Made by a program: the position numbers and the translations under genes. From positions 43,918 through 107,917 of the forward strand of contig DATGTE010000049.1 in the NCBI GenBank assembly GCA_035301985.1: a DNA stretch of 64,000 nucleotides, in the 5' to 3' direction. Numbering within the stretch: the first letter of the stretch is position 1; the number at the start of each line of letters is the position of its first letter. Origin of the DNA: DASUXY01 sp035301985. Lineage in GTDB: Bacteria; Bacillota; Bacilli; Bacillales; Amphibacillaceae. Below, piece by piece: positions 43,538-51,919 of the stretch. The notes beneath the pieces are model-generated. The model ran no database searches, was not told the origin of the DNA, and worked only from the letters and a program-made list of their open reading frames with translations.

Positions 43538-44851
43538 TCACAAACTCCAATAATGGAATCCTTCTGCTTCACAATCTTTTCGGTCAAAGAAGCTCTTAAT
43601 ATCAATCAATACTTTTGTATCTGTTCGATAGAGATTCTTCAATTTCTCAAAATCGTACGTTTCTTTAATTTCTTCGTGAGGAACGGCGACGACGACACAA
43701 TCTAAGTCTGTTAATTCATCTTCATCGACAAGTTCAATCCCGAACTCACGTTGTACGTCTTGAGGATCAGCAACAGGGTCATGAACGAATACGTTTACTC
43801 CGTAATCTCTTAGCTCTTCAATAATATCGATGACTTTTGTATTACGTACATCGCCGACATTCTCTTTAAATGTAATGCCGAGCACAGCAACTCGTGCTCC
43901 GTCGATTTGTTGTTTTGCTTTAATCATCGTTTTAATAATGTTGCTGGCGATATGTTTACCCATATCGTCATTGATCTTCCGGCCGGCGAGAATGATTTGT
44001 GAATGATATCCTAACTGCTCCGCTTTATATGTGAAGTAATAAGGGTCGACACCGATGCAATGACCACCGACTAAACCGGGCGTGAAGTTTAAAAAATTCC
44101 ACTTCGTATTCGCAGCTTCAAGGACCGCTTTCGTATCAATGTCCATTTTATTAAAGACCATAGATAATTCATTCATAAAGGCGATATTAATATCGCGCTG
44201 TGAGTTCTCGATGACTTTAGAAGCTTCGGCAACTTTGATGGATTCCGCCTCATGTACACCTGCTTCGATAATCGATCCGTAAAGCTTAGAAATCTGTTGT
44301 AAAGCCTCCTCATCAGAACCCGACACGACTTTGGTAATCTTCGTCAATGTATTTACTTTGTCACCTGGATTAATTCGTTCTGGTGAGTAGCCAACTTTAA
44401 AATCTGTTCCAAACTGCAATTCCGATTCTTCTTCAAGGATCGGAATACAAATTTCTTCTGTCGTGCCTGGATAAACCGTGGACTCATATACGACGATTGA
44501 TCCTTTTGTTAAATTGCGGCCAACGGTTTTGCTCGCACTAATAATCGGTTCCAAATTCGGCGTTTTGTCGGTATTAATTGGTGTCGGCACAGCGACGATA
44601 TGAAAACGACACTTTTGTAAATCAGTTTCCTTACTGGAAAATGTCATCGTCGTCTGGCGAATGGCATCATTACCAACTTCGTCTGTTACATCTACGCCAC
44701 TTCGATATTGAGCTAATTTATCTTCGTTGATATCGTAACCGATAACATCATATTTTTTAGCTAGTTCAATGGCGAGTGGAAGGCCCACATAACCTAAGCC
44801 AATAACGGAAATCTTTTCTTTTTTTGATTGAATATTGTCAAACAAGCTCAT
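43538..44851 (-). CDS. Nucleotide-sugar dehydrogenase, UDP-HexNAc type (TviB/WbpO family)
   Basis: This 437-residue NAD enzyme oxidises C6 of a UDP-sugar to a uronic acid. It has the Rossmann motif ISVIGLGYVGLPLAIELAKKY, YESTVYPGTTEEI, SPERINPGDK and the catalytic cysteine in LVGGHCIGVDPYY. The Gly-Gly-His-Cys-Ile-Gly-Val-Asp pattern and the ERINPGD block mark the UDP-N-acetyl-hexosamine group (TviB/WbpO/WecC), distinct from the UDP-glucose enzyme at 46179. It would supply a HexNAc-uronic acid. It is transcribed away from galU, on its own. The exact substrate (GlcNAc or GalNAc) is uncertain. Confidence 0.88.
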   Translation of the reverse strand: MSLFDNIQSKKEKISVIGLGYVGLPLAIELAKKYDVIGYDINEDKLAQYRSGVDVTDEVGNDAIRQTTMTFSSKETDLQKCRFHIVAVPTPINTDKTPNLEPIISASKTVGRNLTKGSIVVYESTVYPGTTEEICIPILEEESELQFGTDFKVGYSPERINPGDKVNTLTKITKVVSGSDEEALQQISKLYGSIIEAGVHEAESIKVAEASKVIENSQRDINIAFMNELSMVFNKMDIDTKAVLEAANTKWNFLNFTPGLVGGHCIGVDPYYFTYKAEQLGYHSQIILAGRKINDDMGKHIASNIIKTMIKAKQQIDGARVAVLGITFKENVGDVRNTKVIDIIEELRDYGVNVFVHDPVADPQDVQREFGIELVDEDELTDLDCVVVAVPHEEIKETYDFEKLKNLYRTDTKVLIDIKSFFDRKDCEAEGFHYWSL

Positions 44852-45278
44852 AAATTTTGCCGTCCTTTATCATTTCGTATTTTATAGCAAACTATATACA
44901 GTAATATACAATTATCGTGTCGTTTTGTATAGTATTTACTATTCAATTACGGTCTCGATCTCATGATTTTGTGTCTATTGATTGTAACGAGTTGATAGGT
45001 GAATGAATCAGTCAGAGAAATGCTCTGTTTACACGGTTATGTCGATTCCTAACTGTGTCTATAACCCAGGGGGAAAGCAGAGAAACCGCCTTGCTGATTT
45101 TGTTTTAAAGAGTGTTCAACAATGGTTGGATGATTCACTGAAACATATGTCCGCTATACATGACACATCTGACGCATATGGACAATCGAAGCTTTGGATA
45201 GTTCCATACAATGTGATAAAATTACTATGAAAGTATATTACATTACGGGATTCACTGGATAAAGGAGATTGGAACGAT
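44852..45278. other. Divergent region between the dehydrogenase and galU
   Basis: No gene is supported. It contains the galU promoter at 45194-45222. Near 44894-44909 TATACA occurs twice around GTAA in a very AT-rich patch that may belong to the minus-strand promoter. A 75-codon plus frame (45003-45230) runs across the galU promoter and is not credible. Confidence 0.4.
45194..45222 (+). promoter_or_regulatory. Sigma-A promoter for galU-ugd
   Basis: TTGGAT at 45194-45199 and TAAAAT at 45217-45222 are spaced by 17 bases, 57 bases before galU. Confidence 0.6.
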
Positions 45279-46172
45279 ATGAGAGTGAAAAAGGCAATCA
45301 TTCCGGCAGCTGGACTCGGAACGCGTATTTTGCCGGCAACGAAAGCGCAACCAAAGGAAATGCTGCCGATTGTGGATAAACCAACGATTCAATATATTGT
45401 TGAAGAAGCTGTCGCAGCAGGAATTGAGGATATTATAATCATCTCTGGGCGAGGAAAGCGTGCCATTGAAGATCATTTTGACACGTCTTATGAACTAGAA
45501 GCAAATCTTGCTAAAAATGGTAAACAAGATATGCTCGAAATCGTCCAATCGATTTCTAACTTAGCGAACATCCATTACATTCGCCAACGCGAACCGAAAG
45601 GACTTGGACATGCCATTGCTTGTGCACATAGTTTTATAGGGGAAGAGCCTTTTGCTGTTTTGTTAGGCGATGATATCGTTGTTTCTGAAGAACCGTGCAT
45701 CAAGCAATTAATGGATGTATACGAACAATATCAAACCTCTGTCGTCGGCGTCCATACAGTCCCTTATGAAGATGTATCGAAATACGGAATCATCACCCCG
45801 TTAGAAACGAAAGATTACGGTCCGTCTGTTAGTGCTGTGAAAACGCTCGTAGAAAAACCTCCACGGGAAGAAGCGCCATCCAATTTGGCGATTATGGGTC
45901 GATACGTTCTATCCCCAGAAATTTTCCCTATTTTAGAGACACAAGAGCCAGGAAAAGATGGCGAAATCCAATTAACCGACGCGATCGTCCGATTAAATCA
46001 AATGGAACAAGTATTAGCGTATAATTTTACAGGAAAACGATACGATGTCGGAGATAAACTTGGATTCGTTCAGGCAACCATCGACTTTGCACTCAATCGC
46101 GAAGATTTGCACGATGATATAAAGAAATATATGGAAGAAAAATTGCAAGCTTATGAAGAAAACGAGGAGTGA
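45279..46172 (+). CDS. galU: UTP-glucose-1-phosphate uridylyltransferase
   Basis: This enzyme makes UDP-glucose from glucose-1-phosphate and UTP. The 297-residue protein starts KKAIIPAAGLGTRILPATKAQPKEMLPIVDKP-type sequence with the nucleotide-binding Gly-Leu-Gly-Thr-Arg, followed by FAVLLGDDIV and the lysine in VEKPP. It ends 6 bases before the UDP-glucose dehydrogenase gene, so the pair converts glucose-1-phosphate to UDP-glucuronate. Confidence 0.95.
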   Translation: MRVKKAIIPAAGLGTRILPATKAQPKEMLPIVDKPTIQYIVEEAVAAGIEDIIIISGRGKRAIEDHFDTSYELEANLAKNGKQDMLEIVQSISNLANIHYIRQREPKGLGHAIACAHSFIGEEPFAVLLGDDIVVSEEPCIKQLMDVYEQYQTSVVGVHTVPYEDVSKYGIITPLETKDYGPSVSAVKTLVEKPPREEAPSNLAIMGRYVLSPEIFPILETQEPGKDGEIQLTDAIVRLNQMEQVLAYNFTGKRYDVGDKLGFVQATIDFALNREDLHDDIKKYMEEKLQAYEENEE

Positions 46173-46178
46173 GCACCA

Positions 46179-47492
46179 GTGGATATAGCAGTACTTGGTA
46201 CAGGTTATGTCGGGCTCGTAACCGGCGTTTGTTTAGCAGACCTCGGTCATCACGTCACATGTATCGATATTGATCACGACAAAATAGCTACGTTAAAAAA
46301 AGGAACGAGCCCCATTTATGAAGAAGGTTTAACCGAACTGTTACAAAAAAATTTACATAACGGAAATGTACGTTTTACGACGGATTATGCGGAAGGCCTT
46401 TCTGGAAAGAAACTCATTTACATCGCTGTTGGTACACCACGAAGCGACGATGGTTCAGCTGACTTAACGTATATTGACGAAGCGATTACATCGATTGCTA
46501 AGCACGTTGTTGATGATGTCATCATCGTCACGAAAAGTACCGTACCTGTCGGGGCAAATGAGTACATTCAAGAGAAGATCCAAGCGAACGTTGTGAAAGA
46601 TGTCACGATTTCAATCGTGTCCAATCCGGAATTCCTTCGCCAAGGCTCAGCTGTTTATGACACATTTCATGGTGACCGGATTGTTATCGGTTCAGATGAT
46701 GAAAAGGCTCTCGATATTTTAGAAGAAGTGAATGCTGGATTCCAATGCCCTATTGTCAGAACGGATTTACGAAGTGCTGAGATGATTAAATACGCTTCGA
46801 ACGCTTTTTTAGCGACGAAGATTACATTCATTAATGAGGTGGCGAATCTTTCAGAAAAGATCGGTGCGAATATAGATGATGTTGCTAAAGGGATGGGCAT
46901 GGACGAACGTATTGGGCCCCATTTTCTCAATGCCGGGGTCGGATATGGTGGGTCCTGTTTTCCGAAAGATACACGGGCTCTGTTATCCATTGCCAAACGT
47001 GAAAACTCTCCAATGCCGATTTTAGAAAATGTCATCGCAGCGAATGAGCGACAAAAACGAATCATCATCGATAAACTGTTGCAACGATTTGGCGATCTGC
47101 AAGGAAAAAACGTAGCTGTGCTCGGATTAGCATTTAAACCAAATACGGATGATATGCGGGAAGCCCCATCGATTTTAATTACAAATGAACTGATTGAACG
47201 GGGTGCTTCTGTTTCTGCCTTTGACCCTGTTGCGACCGTCAATGCGAAAAAGATTCTTCCTGAAGCGATTGACTACGCCACCACTATAGATGAAGCAATC
47301 CGCGATAAAGATGTAGCGATTATTTTAACGGAATGGGATGATATTAAACGTTATCCGCTGAAAAACTATGTTTCCGATATGGCACGCCCCGTCATTTTTG
47401 ATGGAAGAAATTGCTTGTCATTAAAAGACGCTAGAGAAAGTGGTATCGAATATCACTCCATCGGTCGCCCGACAGTCCATTATCCAAATTGA
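46179..47492 (+). CDS. ugd: UDP-glucose 6-dehydrogenase
   Basis: This enzyme oxidises UDP-glucose to UDP-glucuronate with two NAD. The 437-residue protein has MDIAVLGTGYVGLVTGVCLADLGH, TKSTVPVGAN, SNPEFLRQGSAVYD and the catalytic cysteine in GVGYGGSCFPKDTRAL, all marks of the UDP-glucose branch (TuaD/Ugd). The GTG at 46179 follows GAGGAGTGAG. In B. subtilis TuaD feeds teichuronic acid. Here it supports a glucuronate-containing polymer made by the downstream genes. A 12-base hairpin follows. Confidence 0.94.
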   Translation: MDIAVLGTGYVGLVTGVCLADLGHHVTCIDIDHDKIATLKKGTSPIYEEGLTELLQKNLHNGNVRFTTDYAEGLSGKKLIYIAVGTPRSDDGSADLTYIDEAITSIAKHVVDDVIIVTKSTVPVGANEYIQEKIQANVVKDVTISIVSNPEFLRQGSAVYDTFHGDRIVIGSDDEKALDILEEVNAGFQCPIVRTDLRSAEMIKYASNAFLATKITFINEVANLSEKIGANIDDVAKGMGMDERIGPHFLNAGVGYGGSCFPKDTRALLSIAKRENSPMPILENVIAANERQKRIIIDKLLQRFGDLQGKNVAVLGLAFKPNTDDMREAPSILITNELIERGASVSAFDPVATVNAKKILPEAIDYATTIDEAIRDKDVAIILTEWDDIKRYPLKNYVSDMARPVIFDGRNCLSLKDARESGIEYHSIGRPTVHYPN

Positions 47493-47496
47493 AGAG

Positions 47497-47536
47497 CAAA
47501 GAAAGGAAGACGGGAGAGATCGCTTTCCTTTCTTTG
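47497..47536 (+). terminator. Stem-loop after ugd
   Basis: CAAAGAAAGGAA at 47497-47508 pairs perfectly with TTCCTTTCTTTG at 47525-47536. T content after it is moderate (TCGTTTCATTT). The following 300 bases to 47848 hold no supported gene. Confidence 0.65.
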
Positions 47537-47848
47537 TCGTTTCATTTATCTGATTGTGTGAATATATGCATAATGCACAAGATGTCGTATGTTTTGAGTC
47601 ATCTTTCAGTCGTTTTCCTAATTCAGAAGAACGTCTCGTTATGGAATCATGGAGGGTGGATCCATTTACGTACATCATCAAGGCCATTACAGCGTAAATG
47701 ATTCCATCCGTTTCTAAGTCAAAAACTCCTGGCAGTCGGCTTTTTTATGTTCCAACCATTCAGCTCTTTCCAATGCCTATCCAGCCCTTGACCATCCTTC
47801 CTTACGACTCACCTGATGATTTCGACAATTTCTTTATTCGTCATGCTA

Positions 47849-47857
47849 TGATATAAT
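47849..47857 (+). promoter_or_regulatory. Extended -10 promoter for the glycosyltransferase operon
   Basis: TGATATAAT is a perfect extended -10, identical to the one before mbl. It lies about 60 bases before GTG 47918. Confidence 0.5.
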
Positions 47858-47917
47858 TCTTTACGTATTGTGTACTTTTCGACGAGAAAATGGTCATGTA
47901 AGGGAAGGCTGAATAGA

Positions 47918-49060
47918 GTGGAAAAGAAAAAAATATTATTTTTTATATATCACCTCGGAGCAGGTGGTGCAGCACGGACGTTGTTGAACGTGTTAAATCA
48001 TCTCGACCGCACACAGTTTGAACCGATTCTTGTCACATTAGATTTTCAAGGTGATTATGAAGCGTATCTCAAACCGGATGTGACATTTATTAAATTAGAT
48101 ACGAAGCGCTTGCGTTCAGCTATTTTTCCACTCGCTAAAGTCATCCGCACTGAACGACCTCATCTTGTATTCAGCACAATTCCCGTTTATAATACAGTAG
48201 CGATTTTGGCTCGGCTCTTTTCCTGTACACGTACGAAAAATATCGTTCGTGAAGCAGCATTTTTAGGTGGAGACTTTACGACCAATTTGAAACTACGTAT
48301 CGTCGGCTGTTTATACCGTTTGTCGAGTCAAGTGATTTCTCTATCTGAAGGTGTGAAGGAAAATCTCGTTCAACGTTATAAAGTACATCCGAATAAAATT
48401 CAAGTGATTTACAATCCAGTGGATCTCGACCACATTCGAGAACACGTAGCGAAAGGACAAATCGCTACCGAGCATCAGCCTATTTTTTCTGGTGACACGA
48501 AGGTCATCGTAACGGCTGGACGGCTTGTTCAAGATAAAGATCAACAGACCCTTATTCAAGCAGTGGCAAAAGTACAGAAACGTCTACCGGTTGATTTAGT
48601 CATTCTCGGCGAGGGTGAACTGGAAGCGACGTTGAAACAACAAGCAAAAGACCTTGAAATTGAAAATCACGTTCACTTTATCGGTTTTCAGAGCAATCCT
48701 TATATTTATTTTGAACAAGCCGATGTATTTGTATTATCATCGCTTCGTGAAGGGTTTGGTCACGTTTTAGTCGAAGCGTTAGCAACTGGGACACCAGTCG
48801 TATCAACGAACTGCAAACCTGGTGCCGAAGAAGTGTTAAACGGTGGTGAGTTTGGCAAGCTATGTGAAGTAGGAAATGCGACTGACATGGCAGCCGCCAT
48901 CATCGATGTCCTGACGCGTAATCAAGAAGAAACAGAAGAAATCATACAGAAAGGTAAACAACGTGCCGAACAATTTGCTGCTAAAAGGATTGTTAAACAG
49001 TATGAAAGCGTATTTCAACAAACGATTGATGAAGGAAAACGGAATAGAAAGCGGAGATGA
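47918..49060 (+). CDS. Glycosyltransferase family 4
   Basis: This 380-residue GT-B enzyme has the glycine-rich LGAGGAARTLLNVLNHL near the N-terminus, GRLVQDKDQQTLIQAV in the hinge and the nucleotide-sugar-binding EGFGHVLVEALATGTPVVST with the family 4 glutamates. A basic tail (GKRNRKRR) may favour membrane contact. GTG 47918 follows AGGGAAGG. It is the first gene of a tightly packed operon running to at least 62534. Donor and acceptor are unknown. Confidence 0.9.
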   Translation: MEKKKILFFIYHLGAGGAARTLLNVLNHLDRTQFEPILVTLDFQGDYEAYLKPDVTFIKLDTKRLRSAIFPLAKVIRTERPHLVFSTIPVYNTVAILARLFSCTRTKNIVREAAFLGGDFTTNLKLRIVGCLYRLSSQVISLSEGVKENLVQRYKVHPNKIQVIYNPVDLDHIREHVAKGQIATEHQPIFSGDTKVIVTAGRLVQDKDQQTLIQAVAKVQKRLPVDLVILGEGELEATLKQQAKDLEIENHVHFIGFQSNPYIYFEQADVFVLSSLREGFGHVLVEALATGTPVVSTNCKPGAEEVLNGGEFGKLCEVGNATDMAAAIIDVLTRNQEETEEIIQKGKQRAEQFAAKRIVKQYESVFQQTIDEGKRNRKRR

Positions 49061-49066
49061 GAAACT

Positions 49067-50194
49067 ATGAACACGCCTAAACGCGTCGTCCATTTAACGA
49101 CGGTTCACCATCCGTATGATCCACGTATTTATCATAAAGAGTGTCAATCTCTCCAAAAGGCGGGGTATGATGTTACGTTAATTGCGCAACAATCGGAAGG
49201 TGAGTCGAGGAAGAATCCGCCAATCAAACACATTCCCATCAAAACATATGCAAGCCGCTTCAAGCGGATGCTTTTCGGGACGTGGGATACTTATCAAAAA
49301 GCTAAAAAATTACAAGCCGATGTGTATCATTTTCATGACCCTGAGCTCATGTTTGTCGGCTGGCTTTTAAAAAAGAATGACAATGTCGTCGTTTATGATA
49401 TCCATGAAGATTACGTTACAAGTATCTTGCAAAAAGAGTACATGAAGAAACCGGTGAAAAAAATGATCGCCGTCATGTACAAGCTGCTTGAGAAGTTTTT
49501 TACCCGTCATATGGAACTTTGTTTAGCCGAAAAATATTATAAAGAAATCTACAAACGTGGGACATGTATTCTAAATTATCCTACGATTAATGAAACGATT
49601 ATCAACCACAAACGACAAAGAGGACGGCTCGAAAATAAGTTGTTGTATACTGGTAATGTGACTTATGATCGAGGAGCACTTACCCATGCGCGCATCCCGC
49701 GAATAGATGGCAGCATTTCCGTACATTTTATCGGTAAGTGTGCCAGTAGTATCGCGGAAGAAATGTATGCGACGGCTGGGGATCGAAAAGACCGTTTAAT
49801 AATCGAAGGAATCGATCGGTTCGTTGAAAAAGAAGATATTGAAAAAAGGTACGTGAGTCATCAATGGCTTGCAGGGATTGCTCTATTTCCCCCGACCGAA
49901 CATTATATGAAAAAGGAATTGACGAAGTTTTTTGAGTATATGAATGCTGGGCTTCCAATTATATGTTCAGACTTTCCAGTTTGGAAACAGTTTATCGAAA
50001 CATATGAATGTGGGATTGCGGTTAATCCAGCTAGTGAATCTGAAATCAAAGAAGCGATTGATTATTTACGTAACAACCCTGATGAAGCTTACCGAATGGG
50101 GGAAAATGGTAAAAAAGCCGTGATGGAAACATTAAACTGGCATTCAGAGGAAAAGAAATTGATTACATGGTATGATCAAATGTTGAACGAATAA
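49067..50194 (+). CDS. Glycosyltransferase family 4-like protein
   Basis: This 375-residue GT-B protein opens PKRVVHLTTVHHPYDPRIYHKECQSL, typical of GT4 enzymes of capsule and teichuronic acid loci (TuaC/TuaH-like). It has DVYHFHDPELM and the C-terminal EYMNAGLPIICSDFPVWKQFI. The glutamate pair of the Glu-x7-Glu motif is partly altered (KFFEYMNAGLP), which occurs in other members. It begins 6 bases after the preceding gene. Confidence 0.88.
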   Translation: MNTPKRVVHLTTVHHPYDPRIYHKECQSLQKAGYDVTLIAQQSEGESRKNPPIKHIPIKTYASRFKRMLFGTWDTYQKAKKLQADVYHFHDPELMFVGWLLKKNDNVVVYDIHEDYVTSILQKEYMKKPVKKMIAVMYKLLEKFFTRHMELCLAEKYYKEIYKRGTCILNYPTINETIINHKRQRGRLENKLLYTGNVTYDRGALTHARIPRIDGSISVHFIGKCASSIAEEMYATAGDRKDRLIIEGIDRFVEKEDIEKRYVSHQWLAGIALFPPTEHYMKKELTKFFEYMNAGLPIICSDFPVWKQFIETYECGIAVNPASESEIKEAIDYLRNNPDEAYRMGENGKKAVMETLNWHSEEKKLITWYDQMLNE

Positions 50195-50230
50195 TCGATG
50201 GATTCGAATGAAAAGGATTGTGCTTAAACA

Positions 50231-51010
50231 GTGGAACCGAAACAAAACCCGTTAATTTCAGTGATTACTCCTGCATACAATGCAGAAAAATTCATCAAAG
50301 AAACGATGGACTCTGTGCGCGCTCAGACGTATTCCAATTGGGAAATGGTAATTGTTGATGATTGTTCAACGGATCGAACTGTTGAATACATCAAAGAGTA
50401 CCAAGCCAAGGATTCGCGAATTCATCTGTTTGAGCTTGAGGAAAATAGCGGTCCGGGTGTTGCACGAAATAAAGCGATGGAGCACGCCAAAGGGCGCTAT
50501 ATTGCTTTTTTAGATAGCGACGATCAGTGGTTTCCCGAAAAGCTCGAAAAACAATTGCGGTTTATGCAAGACAAAGATATCGCCTTTTCTTTTACGAAAT
50601 ATGTGCGCATGCGTGAGGATGGCACGTTGACAAACGCCGTTACAGAAGCACCGGAGTCGGTCGGTTATGATGATCTCATGAAACATTGCGTAATCGGCTG
50701 CTTAACCGTCATGCTTGACCGTGCTAAAATCGGTCATTTAAAAATGATGAATTTACGAACGAGACAGGATTATGTGTACTGGCTGACGATTACGAAAAAA
50801 GGTTTTCGTGCGTATGGTTTACCCGAACCCCTTGCAAAATATCGCCTTGTCGAGGGTTCCATTTCCAGTAATAAATGGAAAGCAGCAAAACAAAACTGGT
50901 ATGTGTATCGTCATGTCGAAAAGCAAGGTTTATTTAAAAGCTTATGGTACTTCGCCAATTACGCATGGAAATCCGTGAAAAATCTGATCAAATATAAAAG
51001 TACACGTTGA
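50231..51010 (+). CDS. Glycosyltransferase family 2 (TuaG-like)
   Basis: This 259-residue GT-A enzyme has SVITPAYNAEKFIKETMDSV, VDDCSTDRTVEYI, SGPGVARNKAMEHAKGRYIAFLDSDDQW (the DxD is Asp-Ser-Asp-Asp) and RTRQDYVYWLTITKKGF with the catalytic aspartate. It resembles TuaG of teichuronic acid synthesis. The start is GTG 50231. No membrane helix is present; the basic C-terminus may bind the membrane. Confidence 0.9.
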   Translation: MEPKQNPLISVITPAYNAEKFIKETMDSVRAQTYSNWEMVIVDDCSTDRTVEYIKEYQAKDSRIHLFELEENSGPGVARNKAMEHAKGRYIAFLDSDDQWFPEKLEKQLRFMQDKDIAFSFTKYVRMREDGTLTNAVTEAPESVGYDDLMKHCVIGCLTVMLDRAKIGHLKMMNLRTRQDYVYWLTITKKGFRAYGLPEPLAKYRLVEGSISSNKWKAAKQNWYVYRHVEKQGLFKSLWYFANYAWKSVKNLIKYKSTR

Positions 51011-51075
51011 TAGAGCGGGCGTAGAAACCGACAATTGTCCGGCCATGATTATGTTAGGTGGTGTCATGTATAGTT

Positions 51076-51852
51076 ATGAAAACATATATCCAAGAAATCA
51101 TTAAACGGAAAGACTTGTTATATTATTTAGTTAAATCAGGATTGAAAGCCGAGCATCGGAATAGCTATCTCGGTTATTTTTGGTGGTTATTAGACCCTTT
51201 ATTAAACGTACTCGTTTACTATTTTCTCGTCGTCATCATTTTGGGACGAGGTGGAGAAGACTATCCTGTTTTTCTCGTCATCGGTTTAGTCGTGTGGCGT
51301 TGGATTAGTACATCGATTAACTCATCAGCGAAATCGATTTTACGATACAGTTCGATTGTCAATCAAGTGTATTTACCGAAGTCCATATTTCCGTTATCCT
51401 TTACGATTACACAGCTATTTAACTTTTTATTTGGTTTAATTGTCATTGCGATCTTTTTGTTGTTTTTTGGTGTCATGCCCGGTTGGCAAATCGTCTATTT
51501 GCCCATTCTCATCATCGTTACGCTTGTATTTTTATTAGCGATTGGCCTCGTGTTAGGGTATTTTACCGTTTTCGTACGGGATATTGATAATTTACTCTCA
51601 CACGTCATTCGGGTCTTTTTCTACGCATCACCCATCATTTGGCCAGGGGGACGTTTGCCGGATGAATATAGCTGGGCTGTCGATTATAACCCAATAGCAA
51701 TTATCGTTGGTTCATATCGAGATATTTTAATGTATCAACAAAGTCCAGATTTCATTGGGTTGGCTGCCATTTTCGTTCTATCCATCATAGCGACTATTTT
51801 CATGATGAATTATTATCGTAAACATGAACACAAAATTATCAAAGCATTGTAA
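51076..51852 (+). CDS. ABC-2 polysaccharide export permease (TagG/Wzm type)
   Basis: This 258-residue protein has six membrane helices and the amphipathic LYYLVKSGLKAEHRNSYLGYFWWLLDPLLN interface helix seen in TagG/Wzm exporters. It would move a lipid-linked polymer across the membrane together with the following ATPase. ATG 51076 is preferred. The AGGTGG at 51056-51061 is 14 bases away, rather far, so GTG 51058 or another start cannot be excluded. Confidence 0.88.
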   Translation: MKTYIQEIIKRKDLLYYLVKSGLKAEHRNSYLGYFWWLLDPLLNVLVYYFLVVIILGRGGEDYPVFLVIGLVVWRWISTSINSSAKSILRYSSIVNQVYLPKSIFPLSFTITQLFNFLFGLIVIAIFLLFFGVMPGWQIVYLPILIIVTLVFLLAIGLVLGYFTVFVRDIDNLLSHVIRVFFYASPIIWPGGRLPDEYSWAVDYNPIAIIVGSYRDILMYQQSPDFIGLAAIFVLSIIATIFMMNYYRKHEHKIIKAL

Positions 51853-51919
51853 AACGGATGAAGTTGATAGATGGCGATGAACAAAAAGTTTTTGAATATA
51901 TGTAAAAGAGGTTTTATAC

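Noticed and set aside
45003..45230. 75-codon plus frame upstream of galU
   Set aside because: It covers the galU promoter, lacks an SD and shows no family features.
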